Origin: SAR202 cluster bacterium bin16
GTDB taxonomy: Bacteria > Chloroflexota > Dehalococcoidia > Lucifugimonadales > Australimonadaceae
Assembly (NCBI GenBank): GCA_002238425.1
Contig: MPMJ01000008.1
Span: 24,493 to 88,492, forward strand
Direction of reading: 5' to 3'
DNA: 64,000 bases
Shown here: piece after piece, positions 7,867 through 16,799 of the stretch
How the letters are laid out: the number at the start of each line of letters is the position of its first letter
Numbering within the stretch: position 1 is the stretch's first letter
Program-made: the position numbers and the translations under genes
The notes under the pieces: model-generated
Told to the model about the DNA's origin: nothing
Seen by the model: the letters and a program-made list of their open reading frames with translations, nothing else
Databases searched by the model: none

Positions 7867-8529
7867 TCAGAGGACGCGGTAGGCCCAGACGTTGTACCAG
7901 ATGTCGGGCTCTCCGTTGGGCAGGGGCAGGAAGGGTTCGGAGCGCTCTGCGAGTTCCCACTTGCCCGCTTCTTCCAGCGCGTTCTGTTTCACGTCGAAGC
8001 CGGCCTCCGTGTAGTGGTCAGGGCGGATGGTGAAGACGACGTAGCCGCCGGGTTTAGTGACGCGGACGAGTTCGTCGAGCGACTCGGGCGGGGCGTGCCC
8101 GATGGTGAACGTGCCGACGCATGTCGTGGAGTCGAAGGTGTCGCTCTCGAAGGAGAGCGGCTTGCCGAGTTCCCCGACGACGAGTTCCTCGTAGACGAGT
8201 TTCTCGTTGGCGACCATCAGCATGCCGGCGGAGAGATCGAGCGCGGTGATGCGCTTGAAACCGACCCGCGCGAGCTCCTGGCCGACCATGCCGGTGCCTG
8301 CGCCCGCGTCGAGCAGCTTTGCTTCGGGGTCGGAGACGTACTTCGCGAGTGTATCGACGGCGGTGCGGGGCCCGATGAAGCCAAACGACTCGAGGTCGGC
8401 GTCATATTCGGTGGCCCAGTCGTCGTACGTGGTCGTCAGCTCGTCGTCGTCCGTGGTCTTCGGCTGTTCGTTGCCCTTGGAGCCGTAGACCTTTTGGAAG
8501 CGTTCGAATCGTGCCTTTTCGCTGGTCAT
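7867..8529 (-). CDS. Class I SAM-dependent methyltransferase (paralogue 1)
   Basis: 220 residues, Rossmann-type fold. Motif I is LLDAGAGTGMVGQEL, motif II region ITALDLSAGML, and motif IV CVGTFTIGHAPPESLDEL is followed by RVTKPGGYVVFTIR. Closest visible relative is the next gene (8801-9487), which shares long identical stretches, so this is a tandem duplication. The pattern resembles small-molecule methyltransferases of the UbiE/Williams-Beuren type. Substrate unknown. Starts MTSEKARFERFQKVYGSKG. Confidence 0.85.
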   Translation of the reverse strand: MTSEKARFERFQKVYGSKGNEQPKTTDDDELTTTYDDWATEYDADLESFGFIGPRTAVDTLAKYVSDPEAKLLDAGAGTGMVGQELARVGFKRITALDLSAGMLMVANEKLVYEELVVGELGKPLSFESDTFDSTTCVGTFTIGHAPPESLDELVRVTKPGGYVVFTIRPDHYTEAGFDVKQNALEEAGKWELAERSEPFLPLPNGEPDIWYNVWAYRVL

Positions 8530-8708
8530 GGCGATGCCCTCGTATGGCGTGGATTGTCCCGCAGGCTATCACGGGCGGGTAGTCTCTCTCCGGGACTGCG
8601 GGGTTCCTGCAAGGGTGGGAATGGCCCAAGGCCCTGCAAGCCGTGTAAGGGAGTCGAACGGGGAGGTGCGACTCCTCCCGGGCAAACGTCTGGAGTAATC
8701 CGACGTTT

Positions 8709-8754
8709 CCCGAGAGATGTTCGACTCCGCCTCCGGCTCCGCTCAACATGACAA
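8709..8754 (+). repeat. Dispersed repeat R1, copy b
   Basis: CCCGAGAGATGTTCGACTCC to GCTCAACATGACAA, one T shorter than the other copies. It lies in the 271-nt gap between the two paralogous methyltransferases. Confidence 0.8.
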
Positions 8755-8800
8755 CCGAGGGGCGACGTTCCTGCGAAAGCAGGGGCGTCAGGGGAGGGGA

Positions 8801-9487
8801 CTACAGGACGCGGTAGGCCCAGACGTAGTACCAGATGTCGGGTTCGCCGTTGGGCATGGGCTGGAAGGGGTCGGTCTGTTCGACGACCTCCCACTTGCCC
8901 GCCTCGGCCAGCGCGTTCTGCTTCACGTTGAAGCCGCCCTCCGTGTAGTAGTCGGTGCGGATGCTGAAGACGATGTACCCGCCCGGCTTCGTGACGCGGA
9001 CGAGTTCGTCGAGCGACTCCGCCGGGGCGTGGCCGAAGGTGAACGTGCCGACGCAGGTCGTGGAGTCGAAGGCGTCCGTCTCGAAGGGGAGGGGCTTGGC
9101 GAGTTCGCCACACCCCAAACCCTCCGTGTCGAAGGAGAGGGGCTTGCCGAGTTCGCCAACGACCAATTCCTCGTATACGAACTTCTCGTTGGCGGTCATC
9201 AACATGCCGGGGGAGAGGTCGAGGGCGGTGATGCGCTTGAAGCCGAGCCGCGCGAGCTCCTGGCCGACCATGCCGGTGCCCGCGCCGGCGTCGAGCAGCT
9301 TGGCCTCGGGGTCGCTGACGTACTTCGCGAGCGTCTCTGCTGCCGTGCGCGGGCCGATGAAGCCGAGCGATTCGAGGTCGGCGTCGTAGTCGGTGGCCCA
9401 GCCGTCGTATTCGGTGGTCAGTTCGTCGTAGTCCCTGGAGTCGTAGACCCGCTGGATGCGTTCTGTGCGCGCCTTGTCAGATGTCAT
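8801..9487 (-). CDS. Class I SAM-dependent methyltransferase (paralogue 2, internal duplication)
   Basis: Paralogue of 7867-8529 with the same motifs (LLDAGAGTGMVGQEL, RVTKPGGYIVFSIR, DIWYYVWAYRVL C-terminus). Start is ATG 9487 (MTSDKARTERIQRVYDSRD), aligning with paralogue 1. Between motifs II and IV it holds 16 extra residues: GELGKPLSF is followed by DTEGLGC and then GELAKPLPF. At DNA level this is a 48-nt imperfect duplication (GGGGCTTG at 9091 and 9139), each copy degrading toward the junction. The insert keeps frame but is probably an assembly overlap. Substrate unknown. Confidence 0.85.
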   Translation of the reverse strand: MTSDKARTERIQRVYDSRDYDELTTEYDGWATDYDADLESLGFIGPRTAAETLAKYVSDPEAKLLDAGAGTGMVGQELARLGFKRITALDLSPGMLMTANEKFVYEELVVGELGKPLSFDTEGLGCGELAKPLPFETDAFDSTTCVGTFTFGHAPAESLDELVRVTKPGGYIVFSIRTDYYTEGGFNVKQNALAEAGKWEVVEQTDPFQPMPNGEPDIWYYVWAYRVL

Positions 9488-9562
9488 GGCATAGCCTCCG
9501 TGCGTGTGTTGCGCGCGCAGGGTACCACGCTCGGGCAAGGTGTGTAGGAGGCGCGCGGAGGA

Positions 9563-10855
9563 TCAGGCGGTGCGTCGGCGGAGCGGGGCGAAGAGGAAGA
9601 CGAGCGCGCCGGGGGCGGCGACCGCTCCCCCGAGCCAGAAGATGCTCTCGTACGTTCCCGTCAGGCCGACCACGACTCCCATCACGATTGCGCCGACCGT
9701 CGCGCCGCTGAGGCTGCTGAGGAACATGATGCCGACCGTGGAGCCCTGCAGGCCGGGCGGCGAGGCGTCCATGGCGGTGGCGTTGACGACGTCCTGGCTC
9801 GACCAGAGGAAGAGTCCGATGAAGGCGAGAGCGAGGGTGATGACGAGGACCTCGGCCTGGATGGCGATGGACGTGAGCGGCAGAGTGAAGTCTATCGCGA
9901 TGGTGGTCTCGCCGATGGCGGCGATGATCAGCATGCCCGCGCCGATGACGAACATGGCGGTGACGATGGGGATCCGCCTGCCGATGCGGTCAGAGAAGTA
10001 GCCGAAGAGCGGCCCGAAGACGACGCCGAGGAGTGTCAGCAGTCCGACGTGGAATCCGACGCCGAAGCTGTCCATGTTCAGGCCGTCATCCAGTGCGAGA
10101 TAGACCGGCATGAAGCTGACGAGCCCGAAGTGGGAGAAGGAGCGGGTGAAGTTGGCGTAGGCGAGGCTGACGTAGACCGGGTACCTGAGCAGGCGTATGG
10201 GGTCGGACAACCGGGGGAGCTGGGCATGCGTGTCCGGCTGCCTCCTCGGGGCCCCCGAGAGGAGCCAGTACATGCCTATCGAGATGACGACAGCCGGAGC
10301 GAAGCTGAGGAGGGTGTAGAGCCGCCAATCGTCGGCGAGCCAGAAGGCGAGGATGAAACCGACCACGAGCGGGCCGAGCGCCTCGCCTGCGCCGGAGCCC
10401 GAGCCGTGGTAGGCGATCGCCATCCCTTTGCGGTCGGGGAAGCGCGTGCTGAGCATGGAGATGGCCGGAGGATGCCAGAACGAGGCGGCGAGTCCGCCGA
10501 GAGACGCCAGGGCGACGACCGGCCAGACCCAGGGCGCGAGCCCGGAGAGCATCATGAAGAGCGCGGCGAAGAGGAATGAGAAGGGGAGTATCAGGTGCCA
10601 GTATCCGCTGAGGCGGTCCGATACGTAGCCGACGAAGAAGTTGGGGAAGCCGCCGCCGAACTGCTTGATGATGGCGATGGCGGTGACGCCGGTTGCCGTG
10701 AGTTCGTATTCCTCGACGATGAGCGGGAGGAAGACGGCGAAGGCGGCGATGTACCAGTGCTTGAGGCCGTGGCCGACGGCGATGGTGGCGATATACGTGG
10801 GCCCGGACGCGCGGAACGACCGGGGGCCGGGGAGTGCTGATGCGTCGCTTGTCAT
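9563..10855 (-). CDS. Major facilitator superfamily transporter
   Basis: 430 residues with about 12 hydrophobic helices. The MFS loop 2-3 motif is GYVSDRLSGYWHL, and the repeat in the second half is GYFSDRIGRRIPI. Start taken at ATG 10855 (MTSDASALPGPR); an upstream in-frame ATG near 10900 would add only a proline-rich tail. Divergent from selB, with 99 nt between. Substrate not predictable from sequence. Confidence 0.85.
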   Translation of the reverse strand: MTSDASALPGPRSFRASGPTYIATIAVGHGLKHWYIAAFAVFLPLIVEEYELTATGVTAIAIIKQFGGGFPNFFVGYVSDRLSGYWHLILPFSFLFAALFMMLSGLAPWVWPVVALASLGGLAASFWHPPAISMLSTRFPDRKGMAIAYHGSGSGAGEALGPLVVGFILAFWLADDWRLYTLLSFAPAVVISIGMYWLLSGAPRRQPDTHAQLPRLSDPIRLLRYPVYVSLAYANFTRSFSHFGLVSFMPVYLALDDGLNMDSFGVGFHVGLLTLLGVVFGPLFGYFSDRIGRRIPIVTAMFVIGAGMLIIAAIGETTIAIDFTLPLTSIAIQAEVLVITLALAFIGLFLWSSQDVVNATAMDASPPGLQGSTVGIMFLSSLSGATVGAIVMGVVVGLTGTYESIFWLGGAVAAPGALVFLFAPLRRRTA

Positions 10856-10942
10856 GTGTACGTCTTCGGGAGCCGGAGGCCAGCGAGGAGGCTCAGGCAT
10901 GATAGCAGGCAGGAGTAGCCACGCGGGGCGGCTTACGCCTGC

Positions 10943-10948
10943 TATGCT
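10943..10948 (+). promoter_or_regulatory. Candidate -10 box for selB (possibly leaderless)
   Basis: TATGCT ends 6 nt before the selB ATG, so transcription would begin at or within a base or two of the start codon. No Shine-Dalgarno sequence is present. Confidence 0.4.
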
Positions 10949-10954
10949 CGCGGC

Positions 10955-12820
10955 ATGTACGTCATCGGCACGGCAGGCCACGTGGACCACGGCAAGTCGA
11001 CGCTCGTGCAGGCGCTCACGGGCATCGACCCGGACCGCCTCGTCGAGGAGAAGCGGCGCGGCATGACGATAGACCTCGGCTTCGCGTGGGTGACGCTGCC
11101 CAGCGGTCGCGAGGTGAGCATCGTGGACGTGCCGGGCCACGAGCGCTTCATCAAGAACATGCTCGCGGGCGTGGGCGGGATAGACCTCGCGCTGCTCATC
11201 GTCGCGGCGGACGAGTCGGTGATGCCGCAGACGCGCGAGCACCTGGCGATACTCGACCTGCTCGGCGTTCGCCGCGGGCTGGCGGTCATCACGAAGGCCG
11301 ACCTCGCGGACGCCGACATCCTGGCGCTCGTGCAGTTGGAGGTCGAGGAGTTGCTGGACACGACCACGCTCGCGGGGTCGCCGGTCCATGCGGTGTCCGC
11401 AACGACGGGTGAGGGCGTGCAGGAGCTTGCGGCTGCGATCGACGCCGCGCTGGACGAGACGGAGCAGCGCCGCGACGTGGGGCGTCCGCGTTTGCCGGTC
11501 GACCGTTCGTTCGCGGTCGCGGGGTTCGGCACGGTGGTCACGGGCACGCTCATCGACGGCACGCTCGAGGCGGGACAGCCGGTCGAGATCGTGCCGGGCG
11601 GCGTGCAGGGACGCATCCGCGGGCTGCAGTCGCACCGGCAGAAGATCGATACAGCCTCGCCGGGCAACCGCGTCGCCGTGAATCTGAGCGGGGTGAGCGC
11701 ACAGGAGATAAACCGGGGCGGGGTGCTGACGAGGCCGGGCTGGCTGCGGGCGACGCGCGCGGTCGACGTGCGCCTCCACCTGCTGAGCGACGCGCCGCAT
11801 GGCATCCGCCACAACTTCCCCGCGACGTTCCACGCGTTCGCCGCCGAAGCCCCTGCCAAGGTGCGATTGCTGGAGGACGATGAACTCGCGCCGGGCGGCG
11901 AGGCGTGGGCGCAGGTGTGGCTCGAGGAGCCGATTGCCGTGGTGCGCGGCGACCATTTCGTATTGCGGTCGGCGGACGCAACGCTCGGTGGCGGGACGGT
12001 GGTGGACGTGGACGTGAAGCGCCATCGCCGCCGCCGCGCGCCGCTGTTCGAGCGGCTGGGGCGTCTCGCCGAGGGGAGCCCGACGGCGCAGCTGGTGTCG
12101 GCGCTCGAGGACCAGGAGCCCGCGAGCGTGGGAGCGCTGGCGCGCCGCGCCAACGTCTCAGAGGCGGAGGCGCTTGCGTTGGCGCGAGAGGCGGTGGCCG
12201 AGGGCTCGGCAGTCGCGCTCGGCGCGGAGGGAGTGACGGCTGGAACGCAGCTGTACACGGCGGCAGGGTGGGGGCGGCTGTGCGGCAGCACCCGGACAAC
12301 CCTCGGGGCGTTCCACCGGGAGTTTCCGCTGCGTGAGGGGATGACGCGCGAGGAACTGCGCAGCAGGCTCGGCCTGCGCGGGAACGCAGCGCAGCCCGCG
12401 CTCGACCGGCTGGTCGCGGATGGCGTCGTTGGCGCATCGGGTGGCGTGTTGCGGCTGCCGGAGCACAGTGTCGAGGTGACGGCGCAGCAGCGGGCGGCGA
12501 TGGACGCGTACGTCGCAGCGCTGGAACGCGACCCGTTCCCGCAGGAAGCGCCGACGGTTGCACCGGAGCTGCTGGCGCTGCTGGCGGAGCAGGGGCGCGT
12601 GGTGCGCGCCGCGCAGGGCGTCGTGTTCGACGCCTCGACCTACGAGCGCCTCGCGGGCGAAGTGACGTCGCTGCTGCGAGCGCAGGGCAAGGCGACGGTC
12701 GCGGAGGTGCGAGACCTGCTGGGCACGTCGCGCAAGTACACGCTCGCGCTGCTGGAGCATCTGGACGACGAGAAGGTCACGCGGCGCGTCGGGGACGAGC
12801 GGATGCTGCTGGGGGAGTGA
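10955..12820 (+). CDS. selB: Selenocysteine-specific elongation factor SelB
   Basis: Delivers Sec-tRNA(Sec) to UGA codons marked by a SECIS element. 621 residues, full length. G1 is GHVDHGKST, switch I region RRGMTIDLGFAW, G3 DVPGHERF, G4 TKADLAD. After the GTPase and two beta-barrel domains, the C-terminal third (about 390-621) has the repeated winged-helix domains that bind SECIS RNA, ending in LGTSRKYTLALLEHLDD, a typical SelB motif. IDLGFAW rather than the EF-Tu sequence separates it from EF-Tu. selA, selC, selD and any UGA-containing gene are absent from the window. Confidence 0.93.
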   Translation: MYVIGTAGHVDHGKSTLVQALTGIDPDRLVEEKRRGMTIDLGFAWVTLPSGREVSIVDVPGHERFIKNMLAGVGGIDLALLIVAADESVMPQTREHLAILDLLGVRRGLAVITKADLADADILALVQLEVEELLDTTTLAGSPVHAVSATTGEGVQELAAAIDAALDETEQRRDVGRPRLPVDRSFAVAGFGTVVTGTLIDGTLEAGQPVEIVPGGVQGRIRGLQSHRQKIDTASPGNRVAVNLSGVSAQEINRGGVLTRPGWLRATRAVDVRLHLLSDAPHGIRHNFPATFHAFAAEAPAKVRLLEDDELAPGGEAWAQVWLEEPIAVVRGDHFVLRSADATLGGGTVVDVDVKRHRRRRAPLFERLGRLAEGSPTAQLVSALEDQEPASVGALARRANVSEAEALALAREAVAEGSAVALGAEGVTAGTQLYTAAGWGRLCGSTRTTLGAFHREFPLREGMTREELRSRLGLRGNAAQPALDRLVADGVVGASGGVLRLPEHSVEVTAQQRAAMDAYVAALERDPFPQEAPTVAPELLALLAEQGRVVRAAQGVVFDASTYERLAGEVTSLLRAQGKATVAEVRDLLGTSRKYTLALLEHLDDEKVTRRVGDERMLLGE

Positions 12821-12822
12821 GG

Positions 12823-12872
12823 TTCACCCCCTTCCTAAACCTTCCCCCATCAAGGGGGAAGGGATCAGACCC
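12823..12872. terminator. Hairpin repeat R2, copy 2 (selB/asd convergent terminator candidate)
   Basis: CCTTCCCCC-ATCA-AGGGGGAAGG stem inside a 47-nt block nearly identical to 1868-1914. It lies between the selB stop and the asd stop, which converge. Confidence 0.6.
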
Positions 12873-12882
12873 CCGATCTGGT

Positions 12883-13935
12883 TCAGGCAGTGGCTCCCGC
12901 CTTGGAGCGGGCTGCGCCGTTGCGCCAGAGGCCGCGGGCCACGACTTCCTCCGCGATCTGCACGGCGTTGGTAGCCGCGCCCTTGCGGAGGTTGTCAGAG
13001 ACGAGCCAGAGCGCGAGCCCGTTCGGAAGCGCTACGTCCTCACGGATGCGCCCGACGAACACCTCGTCCTTGCCCTCGCCGTCGAGCGGCATGGGGTAGG
13101 CGTTCGTTGCAGGGTCGTCGACGACAGTGACGCCCGGGTAGCTCGCGAGCAGCTCTCGCGCCTCGCCCACGCTGATGGGGCGCTCGAACTCGATGTTGAC
13201 GGCCTCGCTGTGGCAGACGCGCACGGGCACGCGGACGCAGGTCGCGGAGACGGGCAGGTCTGGCTCGTGCAGGATCTTGCGCGTCTCGTTCAGCATCTTC
13301 ATCTCTTCGGACGTGTGGCCGCCGTCGCGGAAAGAGCCGACGTGCGGGAGGAGGTTGAAGGCGATGGGGTGCGGGTACTGGTCGGTGGTGGCCTCGACAC
13401 CTGCGAAGTAGTCGCGGGACTGCTGTTCCAGTTCGGCAAGGGCAGCCGAGCCGGTGCCGGTGACGGACTGGTAGGTGGCGGCGATAACGCGCCGGATGGG
13501 GCTCGCCTGCCGGAGGGCGTCCAGCACCATTACGAGCGGGGTGGTCGAGCAGTTGGGGATGGCGAGGATGCCGCTGTGCACATCCACGTCGCCGGCGTTG
13601 ATCTCGGGCACGACGAGCGGCACGTCCGGGTCCATGCGCCAGACGCCGCTGTCGTCGATGACGACGCAGCCGCGCTCTTTCGCGGCGAGCGCCATGTCGC
13701 GGCTGATGTCGTCGTTGGCGGAGATGAACGCGATGTCGGACTCGGCGAAGACCTCTGGCGTGGTCTCTTCCACCGTGAGCTCCTCATCCTTGAAGAGCAC
13801 CTTCTTGCCGATGGAGCGTGGGGACGCGGTGAGGCGAAGCCTCTCCATGGGGAAAGCGCGCTCCTCCAGCACGGCCAGGGCAACCTTGCCGACCGCGCCG
13901 GTGGCGCCGACGATGGTTACTCTCGGGTGGGCCAC
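12883..13935 (-). CDS. asd: Aspartate-semialdehyde dehydrogenase
   Basis: Reduces aspartyl-4-phosphate to aspartate semialdehyde with NADPH, the branch point to lysine, threonine and methionine. 350 residues. NADP loop TIVGATGAVGKVALAVL, active-site cysteine in AIPNCSTTPLVM, substrate segment RVPVRVCHSEAVNIEF with its histidine. Acts in the same pathway as dapB nearby (14961), though a foreign-looking methyltransferase gene separates them. Confidence 0.95.
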   Translation of the reverse strand: MAHPRVTIVGATGAVGKVALAVLEERAFPMERLRLTASPRSIGKKVLFKDEELTVEETTPEVFAESDIAFISANDDISRDMALAAKERGCVVIDDSGVWRMDPDVPLVVPEINAGDVDVHSGILAIPNCSTTPLVMVLDALRQASPIRRVIAATYQSVTGTGSAALAELEQQSRDYFAGVEATTDQYPHPIAFNLLPHVGSFRDGGHTSEEMKMLNETRKILHEPDLPVSATCVRVPVRVCHSEAVNIEFERPISVGEARELLASYPGVTVVDDPATNAYPMPLDGEGKDEVFVGRIREDVALPNGLALWLVSDNLRKGAATNAVQIAEEVVARGLWRNGAARSKAGATA

Positions 13936-14139
13936 GGCGGTATCTCCTTCGCCTCGCTGAACGGCGAGGCGCGTACGTTACTCGTTAGATGATACCAGAG
14001 CAGGGGTGAGGGGTGAGCATAGGGCGACGAGGTGGTGTCCGCGCCCCTGGTGGGCTGTACTCCGAATCGTGTTGGTCTGCTTGGCAAGGACTGCTACTTA
14101 CTCTGGCGGGCTGAGGCGTGGCATGAGGCTACAATGACG

Positions 14140-14943
14140 TCATTGCTTACTGGCTATGAAGATGCCAGACTCTTTCCTAATGGTGATGGAGCCGGTGCTG
14201 GAGACTAGGCCTTCCACGAACTTGGTCATTTCAGCCACTTTGTCTTGGCCCAAGGCCGTTCCACTAGGCATGGACAAGATATAGTCAACTAAAGGCTCTG
14301 CCTCAGTAACCACTAACGAGTCTGGAAAACGCGTTAGCGTGGCCTTCGGAAAGCGCTGCGCGATTATTGACGCTCCGTTTTCGAGCCCAAACCTGTCAGC
14401 GGAATCGTCCTTGAGGTACCTGGGGTTGAATCGCCTAGCGATCGCATCCAGTTCTTTGAGATGATTTTGCCCATTGGTCGTGGCGAACAGCAGCCCACCC
14501 GGAGCTAGAACTCTCCAAATCTCTGCGATCGTTTGATCAAGGCTTGGGACATGGTACAACATATGGTTTGCTATGACGGCGTCAAGGGAACCGTCTTTGA
14601 AAGGCATATGCTGCACATCGACGACTACGAAATCGGCGTTGACTCTGTTCGTGAGATTCTTTGACGCTTCCTCGACCATGCCTTGCGAAAAGTCTGATAA
14701 GACGAGCTGCATTCTCTCTGGTATCCGTTCCATGTTGGTTTCCCAGAGTGTGCCGATTCCGCAACCAACCTCAAGGACCCTGCCGTGCAACCCGGTAGCA
14801 AGTTGATCAAAGACCCAAGTATGCAGTCCGAGTGAATTTGTGCTAAACCTTCGATGAAGCTCGATTCTTGCATCGAGATTGGAACGATTACGGTACTGTA
14901 CCAATTTTAGGTAGTCTGGGTTGTGGTCGGCTGATTTAAACAT
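14140..14943 (-). CDS. Class I SAM-dependent methyltransferase, compositionally foreign
   Basis: 267 residues. Motif I VLEVGCGIGTLWETN, post-I LVLSDFSQGMVEEA, motif II/III VVVDVQHMPFKDGSLDAVIANHMLYHV, and motif VI region RVLAPGGLLFATTNG (each quoted in part). UbiE/Methyltransf_11 type. Start is ATG 14943, 17 nt after the dapB stop. The gene is visibly richer in A/T than all its neighbours and uses codons they avoid, so it was probably acquired by transfer and placed downstream of dapB. A 14-nt palindrome (CAATGACGTCATTG, 14132-14145) spans its stop codon. Substrate unknown. Confidence 0.85.
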   Translation of the reverse strand: MFKSADHNPDYLKLVQYRNRSNLDARIELHRRFSTNSLGLHTWVFDQLATGLHGRVLEVGCGIGTLWETNMERIPERMQLVLSDFSQGMVEEASKNLTNRVNADFVVVDVQHMPFKDGSLDAVIANHMLYHVPSLDQTIAEIWRVLAPGGLLFATTNGQNHLKELDAIARRFNPRYLKDDSADRFGLENGASIIAQRFPKATLTRFPDSLVVTEAEPLVDYILSMPSGTALGQDKVAEMTKFVEGLVSSTGSITIRKESGIFIASKQ

Positions 14944-14960
14944 TGGTGGGTTGACCTGCG

Positions 14961-15842
14961 TCACAGCCCCATGAGCTTGTCCAGCCCCACGGTGAGGCCG
15001 GTGAGGCCGCCGACCTTGCGGACGGCCATGAGGACGCCGGGCATGTAGCACTCGCGGTCGGTGGTGTCATGGCGGAGGGAGAGCGTCTGGCCGGGGCCGC
15101 CGAACGTGACCTGGTGGTGCGCCATGCGGCCGGGCATGCGCGCTGCGTGGATGCTGATGCCCTCGTAGTCGCCGCCGCGCGTGCCAGTGAGCGGCTCCCG
15201 CCCGGGGGGGGGGTGGGGGGGGCGCTCCGCGGGGGGCGCGGGGGCCGCCGCCGCGGCGCCGCGGGCGCCCGTGAGCGGCTCGCGCTCGGGGTCGTTGTGG
15301 GCGAACCGCTCCGGGTGTGCCTCGTGGACCGCCTTCGCGATGCCGAGCGCCGTACCGGACGGCGCGTCGACCTTCATCTCGTGGTGTTCCTCCACGATGT
15401 CGGCGTACTCGAAGTACGGGGCGGCGATGGCGGCGAGTTTCGTGAGCAGCACCGCGCCTATCGTGAAGTTGGGGGCGAGGAAGCCGCCGAGGTTGTGCTC
15501 GGCGCAGAGCGCACCGATGCGCTCCACCTGCTCCGGCGTGAACCCGGTCGTGCCGATGACGGGCCGCGCACCGCACGCCAGCGCTTGCGGGAGCATCTCC
15601 AGCGTCGCCTGCGCGAGGCTGAAGTCGACGATGGCGTCCGACGGCTGCGCGGTCAGCGCCTCCCGGACGCTGGTGTAGTAGGAGACGTCGACGGGCAGGG
15701 ACGCGAGTTCGGTCGGCGGCACGCGGTCTATCGCTGCGGTGAGCGTCATGTCCGGCGCTCCTGCGACGGCGCGGAGCACCTCGCGTCCGACGCGGCCCGC
15801 CGCGCCGTGCACCGCTACGCGTATCGCGGGGTTGCTGGTCAT
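14961..15842 (-). CDS. dapB: 4-hydroxy-tetrahydrodipicolinate reductase DapB (with internal artefactual-looking insertion)
   Basis: Second committed step of diaminopimelate/lysine synthesis. N-terminal NAD(P) loop VAVHGAAGRVGREVL, catalytic segment EEHHEMKVDAPSGTA, C-terminal KVGGLTGLTVGLDKLMGL. Start ATG 15842. Normal DapB runs REPLTGARGGDYEG; here REPLTGARG is followed by an Ala/Pro-rich run and then REPLTGTRGGDYEG. This is an 84-nt in-frame imperfect duplication (GTGAGCGGCTC at 15187 and 15271) whose centre is nearly pure G/C, with a 9-G run and an 8-G run. I regard the insert as an assembly or sequencing artefact; the enzyme itself is certain. Confidence 0.93.
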   Translation of the reverse strand: MTSNPAIRVAVHGAAGRVGREVLRAVAGAPDMTLTAAIDRVPPTELASLPVDVSYYTSVREALTAQPSDAIVDFSLAQATLEMLPQALACGARPVIGTTGFTPEQVERIGALCAEHNLGGFLAPNFTIGAVLLTKLAAIAAPYFEYADIVEEHHEMKVDAPSGTALGIAKAVHEAHPERFAHNDPEREPLTGARGAAAAAPAPPAERPPHPPPGREPLTGTRGGDYEGISIHAARMPGRMAHHQVTFGGPGQTLSLRHDTTDRECYMPGVLMAVRKVGGLTGLTVGLDKLMGL

Positions 15843-15846
15843 GGCG

Positions 15847-16779
15847 TCAGGAGCGCGGGCCCATCCCCATGGACGAGCCACCGGCCTCTCGCATGCGCTG
15901 CGCCATCTCCGTGTCGACGCCGCGGCGCCACTCGCGCTTCGCGGGGTCTTCCACGTTGACGTGCAGGGTGCCGATGCCGCCGATGGTGAAGTCGAGGCGG
16001 TCGCCGTCCTGCAGCGCGCCGAGGCCCTGGTGGTTCGTGCCGGTGCTGATGATGTCACCGGCGCGCAGGTGGGCGATGCGCGAGATGAACTCGATGCACT
16101 CCGGGATCTTGTGGGCCATGTCGTCCGTGTTGAACGCCTGCCGGTCCTCGCCGTTGTTGGCGATATGGAGGCTCACGTCGTGCGGGTCGGGAATCTCGTC
16201 CTTCGTGACGATGAACGGGCCCATGGGGCCGAACGTGGGCCAGGACTTCACCTGGAAGAAACTGGTGCGTCCGCCGGGCTCGAAGCCACGGGCGGAGACG
16301 TCGATGAAACCGGTGTAGCCGAACACCTTGTCCATCGCCTCTTCCTGCGAGACGTTCTTCGCTTCCGCGCCCATGATGACCGCCAACTCGGCCTCGTGGT
16401 GGAATATGGTGGCGTGGCAGTCGGGGCTGAGGTGGACGGTGTCGCCGTCACCTATGACGCAGTCGGACGATTTCTGAAAGCAGTCGATCTCCGGCATGGG
16501 CCGCTGGCCGAACTCGAGGTAGTTCACCGCCATGCAGAATATCTGGTCGGGCCGGGGGATCGGCGGGCGGATTCGCACGCTGCTCAGGGGCACGCCCTCC
16601 GAGACGTCGCAGAGCTTCTGGAACGGGTCGCGCACCTGCTCGAAGTGGGAGATGACGAGATTGATCATCTCCTGCGCGCCGTGGGCGTGCACGCCCGCCA
16701 GCGCCTCCGAGACGTCCACGATATGGGTGTCGTTCTTCACGACGCCAAGCGTCCAGTCGTTGAAAAAGCCGATCTTCAT
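15847..16779 (-). CDS. Fumarylacetoacetate hydrolase family protein
   Basis: 310 residues. C-terminal FAH fold with metal-binding glutamates in FHHEAELAVIMG and an aspartate in GFIDVSARGFE, plus STGTNHQGLG and GDRLDFTIGGIGTL near the end. Such enzymes hydrolyse or decarboxylate 2,4-dioxo- or acylpyruvates in aromatic degradation. The exact substrate cannot be told. The N-terminal extension (about 90 residues, MKIGFFNDWTLGVVK) is as in the catabolic two-domain members. It ends 4 nt from the dapB start, so they are probably co-transcribed. Confidence 0.88.
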   Translation of the reverse strand: MKIGFFNDWTLGVVKNDTHIVDVSEALAGVHAHGAQEMINLVISHFEQVRDPFQKLCDVSEGVPLSSVRIRPPIPRPDQIFCMAVNYLEFGQRPMPEIDCFQKSSDCVIGDGDTVHLSPDCHATIFHHEAELAVIMGAEAKNVSQEEAMDKVFGYTGFIDVSARGFEPGGRTSFFQVKSWPTFGPMGPFIVTKDEIPDPHDVSLHIANNGEDRQAFNTDDMAHKIPECIEFISRIAHLRAGDIISTGTNHQGLGALQDGDRLDFTIGGIGTLHVNVEDPAKREWRRGVDTEMAQRMREAGGSSMGMGPRS

Positions 16780-16799
16780 GCGCGCTTCTCCTCGTTGGG

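Noticed and set aside
15201..15222. G-quadruplex-like G runs in dapB
   Set aside because: They lie exactly at a local duplication with errors on both sides, so poly-G base-call artefact is likelier.
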